DNA of 5,684 bases from Candidatus Roizmanbacteria bacterium (GTDB lineage Bacteria; Patescibacteriota; Microgenomatia; UBA1406; GWC2-37-13), in NCBI GenBank assembly GCA_024653985.1, contig JANLIS010000109.1, positions 1 through 5,684 of the forward strand, in the 5' to 3' direction. Below, one piece after another: positions 1 to 5,684 of the stretch. The position numbers and the translations under genes were made by a program. Positions within the stretch are counted from its first letter, which is position 1. Each line of letters starts with the position of its first letter. The notes below the pieces were generated by a model. That model was not told where the DNA came from and searched no databases. It worked only from the letters and a program-made list of their open reading frames with translations.

Positions 1-2367
1 ATATACGAAAAACAACAGTCTGGAGAGACATGTATAAAGACAAGAGATTCAACCGCTGCGCTTACGGAATTTAATCAGAATCCCAGAACCAAACATTTAT
101 GGGTGGAAGACCAGGAAGTTACTGCTCAAGGAAAGTCAAACGACCGGGCCCGCCAATTTATTTATTGGGTTGTTACCCATTCAGCGATCGATAACCATCC
201 GGTTTTGATAAGAATTTGGTCAACTGCCAGAAATATGAGTTATTTTTTTGTCATTTTGACCGCAGCATTATTGGGATTGGGAATAATCGTCGGGCAGAGA
301 ACCAACTTTGAGACTGGGATCAAGCTTTGGCCGGCCATAACAAAAATTTTAATATCAATCCTATATATCTCCTTTTCTGCGACGATAATTTTTACCGTGA
401 TCCAACTATCAGAAATAATGATGAAGTTTTTTATAGAAAATCTGGGAGGTAAAGACCTCTTTAATATTTATTTTTCCGGTATCAGTCAGGAAAAGAACTA
501 TGTGGATTTTTTCGGATGCCGGGACCTGAATATTCGGGTGCAAGAGGCTGCCAAAACAGAAATACTGGTGTTGAAGCTGACCAACATGAGCTACTATTTT
601 ATGGGAGGAATGCTTCTACTTCGGAAAGTAATCCTCTGGTTCCTGCTTTTTGTTTCGCCATTTTTGGCAATTGTACTTTCCTTCTCAATGATAAAAAATG
701 TCGGGATGATCTGGATCGGAGTATTTTTCCAATGGGTTTTTTACGGACCTTTGTTGGCACTTTTCTTGGGAGGCATGGCATCGATCTGGAAGTACGGAAT
801 ACCGTTCGTTTTTGATTTTTCAAGAGTTGATAGTGCCGCCGGTTATATCTATCCGACCGCAATAAATATTCTCTATGGAGGTCCGGCCCAAAAACTTTCA
901 GTTACGAACAATGGAAACTATGTTGATACATTTGTCGAGTACATCATTACCCTTATAATGCTTTGGGCAGTTGTGATATTTCCTTGGTGGTTGCTTCGTA
1001 TTTACCGTGACTATTGTTGTGAAGGGATCAATGCCATGAAAAATATGATGTTGGCAAGCCTTAATCCCGGACATCCAAATGGTCCTCCTCCGGCGCCTTC
1101 TCCTATTCCGGCCGGTATCAATTCAAACGTTGGGGTCGAAATGAAAATGCCAAGAGATATTGGAGCAACAGTGAAAACGAGAATAGAAACTATTGAAGAA
1201 ATAAAAAGCGCCAAGACCGAGGACATCAGTCGATCTCTTAACATCAAAGCATCCAGTATTACCGATATTGCCCATTTTGAAACTAATAAGACAAGCAATG
1301 AATCGACCAACAAAAATATTAATTTCTTAAAAAATCCGATCCAGGCAACAACTTCGGCTGAAAGACAGAAATTCATGAACATTAGAAGTGAACTATCTTC
1401 CCGTGCCGCAAAATCAGATATGTCCGCACGCCGGATGATAAACGTCTTTACAACTTCAAAAGCTCAACAGTCAACTATCAGACAAAACCTGATCACCACC
1501 TTGCCGAAGATGGTTCCGGTAACACAGATCATTTCCGTTAAGGTCAAGTTGTCTCAGGAGAAGGTTCAACAAATTTCGTCAGCCATCACCAACTCGGTTA
1601 TAAATAATAAAAACCTCGTTGACACGATTTCCGTAAAAGCTGGAGTAGAAGCTGATAAAACATCTCAGGTATTAAATTCTTTGCATCAAAATGCCAATTT
1701 ACCAGCAACTGAGGTTGTCCAAAAAATTGCTGATGATACAAAGATAGCGAAAGAAAAAGTAACTTCGGTTATTAGGGAATTTTCAGTTCAAATAAAAGCT
1801 GATGCAAAGATAGGCGAGGCGGTAGCCAAAGAAAATAACATGGATACAGAACAGGTTAAAAAGGTCATTGATGCCCAGGACAAGATCATCAGCGAACCGG
1901 AAAAAAATATTGAGCAAACGGTCGTCATGTCTCAAGCGGTATCAATTGATGAGTATGAAGAAGTTAAAAAGATGTGGACTCAACAATATGAAAAAGGTGA
2001 GATTCCGGCAACCGAAAATATCAAAACAAGAAGTGAATGGGTTGATCAGGATATTGTTGTCATCACCAATACTCTAAATAAATTATTCTCATCAGATCTG
2101 ACGATCAAGCAACAAGGCTTGGACGAGGTTGGTTACATCTTGCCGATATTTCTGGTCAACAATCTATCTGGAGAACAGCTAGTAACATATTTGAAAGCAA
2201 AGATTGAAGCGGCCAAAACTGTTAAAACCTTGACAGATCGAGAAAAAGAAGTGACGGAAAGATTAAAAGCTAAAGTGGAAGAGGTTGATGTTATGAAACC
2301 GAAAATGAAAGAGGCAGCCAAAACAATGGAGATGAAGCAAGAACTCAAAGAAGAATTACCTAATTAA
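1..2367 (+). CDS. VirB6/TrbL-like type IV secretion membrane protein with long repeat-bearing tail (5' partial)
   Basis: The reading frame is open from base 1, so the gene begins left of the window. The GTG at 103 is only the first possible start inside it and has no ribosome site. The visible 788 residues fall into three parts. A membrane part has about five hydrophobic segments (roughly residues 79-98, 112-138, 197-230, 234-260 and 313-332). A Pro/Gly-rich hinge follows at about 355-370 (bases 1063-1110). A charged helical tail of about 420 residues, with no membrane segment, carries tandem 32-33 residue repeats and ends in a Lys/Glu-rich probable coiled coil (from about 732). A polytopic N-part followed by a long soluble C-part matches the VirB6-like channel proteins of CPR type IV secretion loci. 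That assignment rests on architecture and general sequence style, not on a diagnostic motif. The partner genes (VirB4 ATPase, pilin) would have to lie to the left. The gene ends at TAA 2365-2367, followed by a terminator. Membrane protein: near certain. VirB6 family: moderate. Confidence 0.6.
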   Translation: MYEKQQSGETCIKTRDSTAALTEFNQNPRTKHLWVEDQEVTAQGKSNDRARQFIYWVVTHSAIDNHPVLIRIWSTARNMSYFFVILTAALLGLGIIVGQRTNFETGIKLWPAITKILISILYISFSATIIFTVIQLSEIMMKFFIENLGGKDLFNIYFSGISQEKNYVDFFGCRDLNIRVQEAAKTEILVLKLTNMSYYFMGGMLLLRKVILWFLLFVSPFLAIVLSFSMIKNVGMIWIGVFFQWVFYGPLLALFLGGMASIWKYGIPFVFDFSRVDSAAGYIYPTAINILYGGPAQKLSVTNNGNYVDTFVEYIITLIMLWAVVIFPWWLLRIYRDYCCEGINAMKNMMLASLNPGHPNGPPPAPSPIPAGINSNVGVEMKMPRDIGATVKTRIETIEEIKSAKTEDISRSLNIKASSITDIAHFETNKTSNESTNKNINFLKNPIQATTSAERQKFMNIRSELSSRAAKSDMSARRMINVFTTSKAQQSTIRQNLITTLPKMVPVTQIISVKVKLSQEKVQQISSAITNSVINNKNLVDTISVKAGVEADKTSQVLNSLHQNANLPATEVVQKIADDTKIAKEKVTSVIREFSVQIKADAKIGEAVAKENNMDTEQVKKVIDAQDKIISEPEKNIEQTVVMSQAVSIDEYEEVKKMWTQQYEKGEIPATENIKTRSEWVDQDIVVITNTLNKLFSSDLTIKQQGLDEVGYILPIFLVNNLSGEQLVTYLKAKIEAAKTVKTLTDREKEVTERLKAKVEEVDVMKPKMKEAAKTMEMKQELKEELPN
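1531..2067 (+). repeat. Protein-level tandem repeat: six helix-turn-helix-like units of 32-33 residues
   Basis: The repeat lies within the tail of the VirB6-like protein. A 16-residue core of the form [IV]-[SA]-x4-[LVIM]-x2-[ED]-[KQ]-[VT]-x2-[IV] recurs. Cores start at bases 1531 (ISVKVKLSQEKVQQIS), 1627 (ISVKAGVEADKTSQVL), 1726 (IADDTKIAKEKVTSVI), 1822 (VAKENNMDTEQVKKVI), 1921 (VVMSQAVSIDEYEEVK) and 2020 (IKTRSEWVDQDIVVIT). The spacing is 32, 33, 32, 33 and 33 residues. The last two units keep only the hydrophobic register. A further match lies at 2146 (LSGEQLVTYL at core positions 7-16) after a slightly longer gap, and an isolated one at 1225 (ISRSLNIKASSITDIA). DNA identity between units is low, so this is an old protein repeat and not a recent DNA duplication. 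The core register resembles the recognition fold of LacI-type helix-turn-helix proteins, but simple helical hairpins would also fit. Confidence 0.65.
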
Positions 2368-2460
2368 CCTAATTGATCTAATTATTCTAAATAAATCCCA
2401 ATAACCTAATTGGATATTGGTATTTTTTTAGGTCAATTAGAAATTAGTAATTAGAAATTA
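2359..2460. repeat. Short AT-rich repeat cluster spanning a convergent spacer
   Basis: CCTAATT occurs three times (2359, 2368 and 2405). CTAATTGATC (2369-2378) can pair with GGTCAATTAG (2431-2440) over ten positions including one G-U, which encloses the terminator hairpin. AATTAGAAATTA is directly repeated at 2435-2446 and 2449-2460, two bases apart. The cluster covers the last codons of both neighbouring genes: the Pro-Asn-stop of the VirB6-like gene and the Ile-Ser-Asn-Tyr-stop of the peptidase. It looks like decayed simple-sequence or intergenic repeat material. No function can be read from it. Confidence 0.5.
2398..2429 (+). terminator. Rho-independent terminator of the VirB6-like gene
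   Basis: CCAATA (2398-2403) pairs with TATTGG (2415-2420). An inner CC/GG pair (2405-2406 with 2412-2413) closes a TAATT loop. A T-rich run with seven consecutive T's follows immediately (2421-2429). The position, 30 bases after the TAA of the rightward gene, is typical. On the other strand the same hairpin is followed only by a weak U-rich tract, so it may terminate the convergent peptidase transcript poorly. Confidence 0.7.
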
Positions 2461-3604
2461 TCAATAACTTCTTACTAAACTTCGTCAGCACTTCAACTTC
2501 TTTCTCGCTTTTTATCAACACTGTGTCTTCGACTCTCATTCCCCATTTTCCATCAAGATAAACTCCTGGTTCAACTGTCACCACTTGTCCGGGAAGCAAA
2601 ACATCGACGGAGGTAAAAGAAATTTTTGGGTATTCGTGGATCTGCAGTCCGACACCATGTCCGGTCGAATGTGAATATGTCAGCTGTTGACTGACATCAG
2701 ACAGTTGCCGACGGCAAAACTGATCAAGTGAAACCGGATTATTATCAGATCTCAATTGTTTAATCGTTCTTTCCTGAGCATTGAGAAGATCTTGATATGT
2801 GTTGATCATTTCTTGGGTAGGTTTTCCAGTGAAGATCATTCTGGTTGTGTCGGAGTGATAGTCATTAAATTTAGCTCCGTAGTCAATTAGGATTATGGAA
2901 TTTTTTTTGACCTTTTCATTATTTCCATTACGGGTATCATAATGGGGAACAGCCGAGTTTTTGTCTATGGCAACGATCGGATAGAAAGAAAGACCATGAC
3001 CTTTTTCTTTCAGCCAAAATTCAATTTTAAAAGCGATCTCTTTTTCAGTGACCCCGGGTCTGATCATTCTTACAACTTCCTCCAAACATTGATCTGCAAT
3101 TTTGCAGGCAGTTTTCAAATTATTTATCTCCTCTTCATCTTTTATCTCTCGTATTTTAATGACGAATTTTTCCAGTGGAACCAACTCAGTATTTGGTAAA
3201 TTATTCTTAATATTCATAAGTTCGTTAAATTTCAAATCATCTCCTTCAAACCCCAATTGTTTAATTTTTTTCTCTTTAATAATGTCTTGTATATGATTTA
3301 CTAAACCCTTTTCTGGGGTAATTAATCTGTATTTCACATTGTCATCCTCCGACTTGATCGGAGGATCCATCTCTCTGGATTCCCGCCTCCCCTTACAGGG
3401 TAAACGCGGGAATGACATATATCTCGCATCAGTAAATAAATATACGTTTTTATTTGTCACCAGTCCCCACGCTTCCCTCTCGTTGTCGATCAGGGTCCGA
3501 AACCCTGTTAAATAAAGAAGATTGTAAAAATTAGAGATCAAAAATCCGTCAAGATTTTTTTCTTTTAAAATTTTTCTTAATTTATCAAGGCGTGTTTGTA
3601 GCAT
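2444..3604 (-). CDS. M24B metallopeptidase (Xaa-Pro aminopeptidase / prolidase type) with inserted palindromic-element peptide
   Basis: This is a cytoplasmic dinuclear-metal enzyme that should cleave Xaa-Pro bonds in short peptides and recycle amino acids. The ATG at 3604 gives the family-typical opening with RLDKLRKILKEKNLDGFLIS. The creatinase N-domain covers about residues 1-150 and the pita-bread catalytic domain about 155-382. All five metal ligands are visible: D241 (ILIDYGA), D252 (YHSDTTR), H316 (STGHGVGLQIHE), E345 (TVEPGVYL) and E359 (RVEDTV). The catalytic-site His of VPHYD (H221) is also present. Length is 386 residues, against roughly 350-360 for the short family form. The excess is explained by residues 63-89, which are encoded by a 78-bp palindromic repeat lying in frame between LFTDARY and VKYRLITPEKG. 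The catalytic domain is untouched, so the enzyme is probably active. The final residues and stop codon lie in a short AT repeat. Choosing between PepP (aminopeptidase) and PepQ (dipeptidase) is not possible here. Confidence 0.93.
   Translation of the reverse strand: MLQTRLDKLRKILKEKNLDGFLISNFYNLLYLTGFRTLIDNEREAWGLVTNKNVYLFTDARYMSFPRLPCKGRRESREMDPPIKSEDDNVKYRLITPEKGLVNHIQDIIKEKKIKQLGFEGDDLKFNELMNIKNNLPNTELVPLEKFVIKIREIKDEEEINNLKTACKIADQCLEEVVRMIRPGVTEKEIAFKIEFWLKEKGHGLSFYPIVAIDKNSAVPHYDTRNGNNEKVKKNSIILIDYGAKFNDYHSDTTRMIFTGKPTQEMINTYQDLLNAQERTIKQLRSDNNPVSLDQFCRRQLSDVSQQLTYSHSTGHGVGLQIHEYPKISFTSVDVLLPGQVVTVEPGVYLDGKWGMRVEDTVLIKSEKEVEVLTKFSKKLLIISNY
3340..3417 (-). repeat. In-frame palindromic repeat element (RPE/MITE-like) inside the peptidase gene
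   Basis: This 78-bp unit is bounded by TGTCAT (3340-3345) and ATGACA (3412-3417). Read on the minus strand it starts TGTCATTCCCGCG and ends CGGAGGATGACA. It contains three hairpins: ATCCTCCGA/TCGGAGGAT (3344-3352 with 3358-3366), ATCCA/TGGAT (3365-3369 with 3376-3380) and ATTCCCGC/GCGGGAAT (3379-3386 with 3406-3413), the last with an inner CCCT/AGGG. This architecture, and the translated motif SFPR..ESR..DPPIKSEDD, belong to the TGTCATTCCCGC class of dispersed palindromes known from many bacterial genomes. The length is exactly 26 codons with no stop in the peptidase frame. Joining the flanking bases (3418 and 3339-3338) restores an intact AAT codon. The element is clearly richer in G and C than the surrounding gene. 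No clear target-site duplication is visible. Confidence 0.85.
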
Positions 3605-3624
3605 AGAAAGTAATTATATATAAT
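3596..3624 (+). promoter_or_regulatory. Promoter of the DMT transporter gene (leaderless type)
   Basis: TTGTAG (3596-3601) as a partial -35 box, a 17-base spacer and TATAAT (3619-3624) as a consensus -10 box. The ATG at 3635 is ten bases after the -10 box, so the predicted leader is only about four bases. No Shine-Dalgarno sequence is present. The -35 box lies inside the first codons of the divergent peptidase gene. Confidence 0.6.
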
Positions 3625-3641
3625 TTATCATTAAATGAATA
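3613..3641 (-). promoter_or_regulatory. Promoter of the peptidase gene (leaderless type)
   Basis: On the minus strand TATAAT occupies 3618-3613, eight bases before the ATG at 3604. Transcription would then begin about two bases upstream of the start codon. There is no Shine-Dalgarno sequence between. No convincing -35 box is seen: the 17-base spacing position reads TATTCA (3641-3636). The -10 box is one half of a perfect palindrome shared with the divergent promoter. Confidence 0.5.
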
Positions 3642-4504
3642 AAACTAAAGGGTTTTTATCACTTTTATCAGCGGGCTTTCTTTTCGGCTTTTTTGGAATT
3701 TTAGTTAGATTGCTTAGTGACGAGCTTACAAATTATCAGCAAATACTATTCAGAAGTGTCGTTGGATTTATATTAGCGTCAATCATTATTGTTATTCTCA
3801 AAAGAAAAATATCATTCAAAAATATTTCTTTAATTAATTTATTTTTCTTTGCGGTTTCGTTGCCTCTGACAATTATCTTTTATACATTATCCATACTAAA
3901 AACAAAAATTATATTAGCCGTTGCAACGCTTTTCCTTGGATCAATACTATTTTCACTAGTGTCAGGAATTTTATTTTTTAAAGAAAAATTGACTTTTAAA
4001 AAAGGCATGGCGATCATAAGCTCGATCATAGCCTTGTATTATTTTACAATTCCTTTTTCATTGTCCAATATTAATGCCGGACTAATTTTTGGGGTCTTGA
4101 GCGGCTTTATGGACGCTTTGAGTAACACCTTTAAAAAGCATTTGGGTGGTAAAGTTGACAGATTTTTATTGATCTCGATTCAAATGATGGGAACGATAAT
4201 TGTTTCCTTAATTTTAATGTTTTACACAAAAGCTTTTACTTTTCCAATAATTTCTCCTTTTATTTTGATAATAGGGCTTTTATTTGGATTTTTATTAATG
4301 CTTAATAATTATTTGATGCTTGTTGGCTTTCATCATTTTGATTTAAACTTAGGAACAATTGTCTTGTCTTCTGAATTGTTATTTGCTTCAATTTTTGGCT
4401 ATTTATTTTACAAGGAAATCCCAACGTTAAATGAATTGATAGGTGGAGGACTGATTGCCTTCTCAATAATTGTTGCCCATTTAAATTTTAAAAAAAACAA
4501 ATAA
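3635..4504 (+). CDS. EamA/DMT-superfamily transporter, ten membrane helices
   Basis: The 289 residues form two EamA repeats (about 7-139 and 147-285), each with five hydrophobic helices. Probable helices are near 7-26, 36-55, 66-85, 92-112, 122-140, 147-165, 178-196, 207-228, 237-258 and 266-284. Each half ends in the family signature, with a helix followed by F-x-K-E and a Gly/Ile-rich last helix: FFKEKLTFKKGMAII in the first half and FYKEIPTLNELIGGGLI in the second. GFFGILVRLLS followed by YQQILFRS is typical of helices 1-2. These proteins sit in the cytoplasmic membrane and move small metabolites (amino acids, nucleotide or sugar derivatives, drugs) in either direction. The substrate cannot be read from the sequence. 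Length matches the family. Base composition is visibly AT-richer than the neighbours, partly because of Phe/Ile/Leu codons. The next gene starts 21 bases downstream, so read-through is likely in addition to that gene's own promoter. Confidence 0.9.
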   Translation: MNKTKGFLSLLSAGFLFGFFGILVRLLSDELTNYQQILFRSVVGFILASIIIVILKRKISFKNISLINLFFFAVSLPLTIIFYTLSILKTKIILAVATLFLGSILFSLVSGILFFKEKLTFKKGMAIISSIIALYYFTIPFSLSNINAGLIFGVLSGFMDALSNTFKKHLGGKVDRFLLISIQMMGTIIVSLILMFYTKAFTFPIISPFILIIGLLFGFLLMLNNYLMLVGFHHFDLNLGTIVLSSELLFASIFGYLFYKEIPTLNELIGGGLIAFSIIVAHLNFKKNK

Positions 4505-4511
4505 CATTTTT

Positions 4512-4520
4512 TGTTAAAAT
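4512..4520 (+). promoter_or_regulatory. Extended -10 promoter of the glycoside hydrolase gene
   Basis: TG (4512-4513), one base, then TAAAAT (4515-4520) form an extended -10 element five bases before the ATG at 4526. Transcription would start at or next to the A of the ATG. No -35 box is seen (the A-run at 4491-4497 lies there), which is acceptable for extended -10 promoters. No ribosome site lies in the 21-base gap after the transporter gene. Confidence 0.45.
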
Positions 4521-4525
4521 AAAGC

Positions 4526-5684
4526 ATGATCAGAAGGCTGGTAATGTTCATGGTAATTTTGGTAATCGCGACTCCTTTATTTTTTTATTCTTTTCAATAT
4601 TTTTCCAGGGCATCGGCAGTCAAAGCAAATATCATCGTTGATATAAATAAAGTTTCAGGACCGTTTCCTGATCGCTGGAAGGCATTAGCTCAGGGAGGAG
4701 AAGAATCTGGGGTAAGAATGTTGGCAAATGTCGTTTCCAAGGTCTCCGGACTTTATCCTAAATATATCCGTCTTGACCATATCTATGATTTTTATGATGT
4801 TGTCACCCGCAATTCTTCGGGGAATATAATCTTTGATTTTTCAAAATTGGATGAAACAGTCTGTGACATTTATCATACAGGAGCAAAACCGTTCTTCTCT
4901 TTAGGATATATGCCACCGACCATGTCTGATGACGGATCTTTGATCGGCAAACCAAAAAATTGGAATGAGTGGAGCTTCTTGGTCCAAAAAACTGTTGAAC
5001 GATATAGTAGCAAAGATTCGGTTCTTCCATGTGGAGCCTTGGAGGATTTTTGGAAAACAGATATTTATTATGAAGTTTGGAACGAGCCTGATCTGGAAAG
5101 CTTTGGGAAATGGAAATATACAGGAGCAAAAAGTTATAGTGGCCTGTATTTTTATTCTGTTAAAGGAGCCAGTCATGCGCAAAACATCCTGCCTTATAAG
5201 ATCGGTGGTCCGGTGACAACCGCCCTGTATAAGAACTGGATTCAAAAATTTTTAGACTACATCATAGCCAATAATTTGAGAATAGATTTTTTGAGTTGGC
5301 ATCATTATTCAAAAAAGACCAATGACTATACTCAGGACATTATTAATATAAATAAATGGTTGGGAGAAGATCCAAAATATGACCGTTATGAGAATCTCCC
5401 TAAAATTATTTCCGAATGGGGTTATGATTCAGAAAAAAATCCGATCGCCGATACTGAAGTTGGGGCCGCTCATACAATCGCCTCGCTTAGAAATCTGATT
5501 AATGCAGGTCTTGAGCTTTCGTTTTTGTTTGAAATCAAAGATGGCCCAACTCTTTCTTGGGGAATTTTAACTTATCAAGGACAAGAAAAACCTCGTTATA
5601 AAGCCTTAAAAATGTTGGATACCTTAGAGGGAAATCAACTAATAGTTGATGGAGAAGGAAGCAATGTCAGCGCCATTGCCAGTA
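4526..5684 (+). CDS. Membrane-anchored GH39-like glycoside hydrolase (clan GH-A), 3' partial
   Basis: The frame runs open from ATG 4526 to the right edge: 386 codons with no stop. Residues 5-26 form a hydrophobic signal or anchor after MIRR. A possible signal-peptidase site follows the SRASAVKA stretch, so the enzyme should face outward. The catalytic part shows GH39/clan GH-A marks in order: YIRLDHIYDFYD (80-91, strand near the active site), EVWNEPD with the acid/base Glu E187 after Asn, DFLSWHHYS (254-262), ISEWGYD with the likely nucleophile E297, and the closing WGILTYQGQEKPRYKAL. The spacing of 110 residues between the two Glu resembles GH39 beta-xylosidases. The last visible residues (LIVDGEGSNVSAIAS) look like the start of the beta-sandwich that follows the barrel in this family. 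Substrate is uncertain: xyloside, uronide or another glycan. Other clan GH-A families are possible. It follows the transporter by 21 bases on the same strand. Confidence 0.85.
   Translation, partial: MIRRLVMFMVILVIATPLFFYSFQYFSRASAVKANIIVDINKVSGPFPDRWKALAQGGEESGVRMLANVVSKVSGLYPKYIRLDHIYDFYDVVTRNSSGNIIFDFSKLDETVCDIYHTGAKPFFSLGYMPPTMSDDGSLIGKPKNWNEWSFLVQKTVERYSSKDSVLPCGALEDFWKTDIYYEVWNEPDLESFGKWKYTGAKSYSGLYFYSVKGASHAQNILPYKIGGPVTTALYKNWIQKFLDYIIANNLRIDFLSWHHYSKKTNDYTQDIININKWLGEDPKYDRYENLPKIISEWGYDSEKNPIADTEVGAAHTIASLRNLINAGLELSFLFEIKDGPTLSWGILTYQGQEKPRYKALKMLDTLEGNQLIVDGEGSNVSAIAS

Noticed and set aside
103..105. GTG as the true start of the VirB6-like gene
   Set aside because: The same frame is open to base 1 with protein-like content, and no ribosome site or promoter precedes the GTG. 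The gene is better treated as 5' partial.
599..1382. Minus-strand open frames (599-862 and 1011-1382) inside the VirB6-like gene
   Set aside because: They lie antisense to a coherent membrane-protein frame, have no recognisable family, and their composition reflects the opposite strand.
1531..2067. DNA-level tandem duplication in the VirB6-like tail
   Set aside because: The repeat is clear only in the protein register. Base identity between units is too low for a recent duplication.
2942..3296. Plus-strand open frames (2942-3199 and 3102-3296) within the peptidase gene
   Set aside because: They are antisense shadows of a well-supported M24 peptidase with all catalytic residues present.
3491..3507. 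CAGGGT/ACCCTG hairpin in the peptidase gene as a second inserted element
   Set aside because: It encodes GFRTL, part of a segment expected in the family after the YLTGF motif, and has no terminal arms. It is probably chance.
4496..4515. AACAAA/TTTGTT inverted repeat after the transporter as a terminator
   Set aside because: The stem is only six pairs, almost all A-T, with an eight-base loop and no T-tract after it. The same bases fit better as the extended -10 promoter.
4803..5245. Open frames on both strands (4803-5129 -, 4901-5245 -, 4965-5216 +) in the right part
   Set aside because: They overlap the glycosidase frame, which carries the family motifs and stays open for 386 codons. The others have no recognisable features.
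1..5684. CRISPR array, tRNA, rRNA, riboswitch or integrase-type mobile element
   Set aside because: No regularly spaced identical repeats, no cloverleaf with CCA-stem features, no conserved rRNA segments and no transposase or integrase motifs were seen on either strand.

Overview
The window looks like ordinary chromosome of a Candidate Phyla Radiation (Patescibacteria) bacterium, probably of the Microgenomates type. This is an inference from four things: an AT-rich genome with very tight gene packing, a VirB6-like membrane protein of the style common in these genomes, a short M24 peptidase, and start codons without Shine-Dalgarno sequences. The three visible stop codons are all TAA. No in-frame TGA occurs in about 1,700 codons, which argues against the TGA=Gly code of Gracilibacteria/SR1.

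Layout. Bases 1-2367 (+) hold the 3' part of a large polytopic membrane protein, probably a type IV secretion VirB6/TrbL-like subunit. Its long cytoplasmic tail carries a regular 32-33 residue repeat. Bases 2368-2443 are a convergent intergenic spacer with a hairpin/T-tract terminator and several copies of a CCTAATTG / AATTAGAAATTA motif. Bases 2444-3604 (-) encode an M24 Xaa-Pro peptidase whose N-terminal domain contains an in-frame 78-bp palindromic element (3340-3417). A 30-bp divergent spacer (3605-3634) contains a perfectly symmetric AT palindrome that gives a TATAAT on each strand. Bases 3635-4504 (+) encode a ten-helix EamA/DMT transporter. Bases 4526-5684 (+) begin a membrane-anchored GH39-like glycoside hydrolase that runs off the right edge.

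How the genes relate. There is no single pathway. The peptidase (amino-acid salvage from proline-containing peptides), the DMT transporter (small-molecule import or export) and the anchored glycosidase (extracytoplasmic sugar release) fit a scavenging, host- or biomass-dependent lifestyle. The VirB6-like protein belongs to a secretion or DNA-transfer locus that continues to the left.

The two observations most worth following are the palindromic repeat translated inside a conserved enzyme, comparable to Rickettsia palindromic elements, and the tandem helix-turn-helix-like repeats in the tail of the VirB6-like protein.
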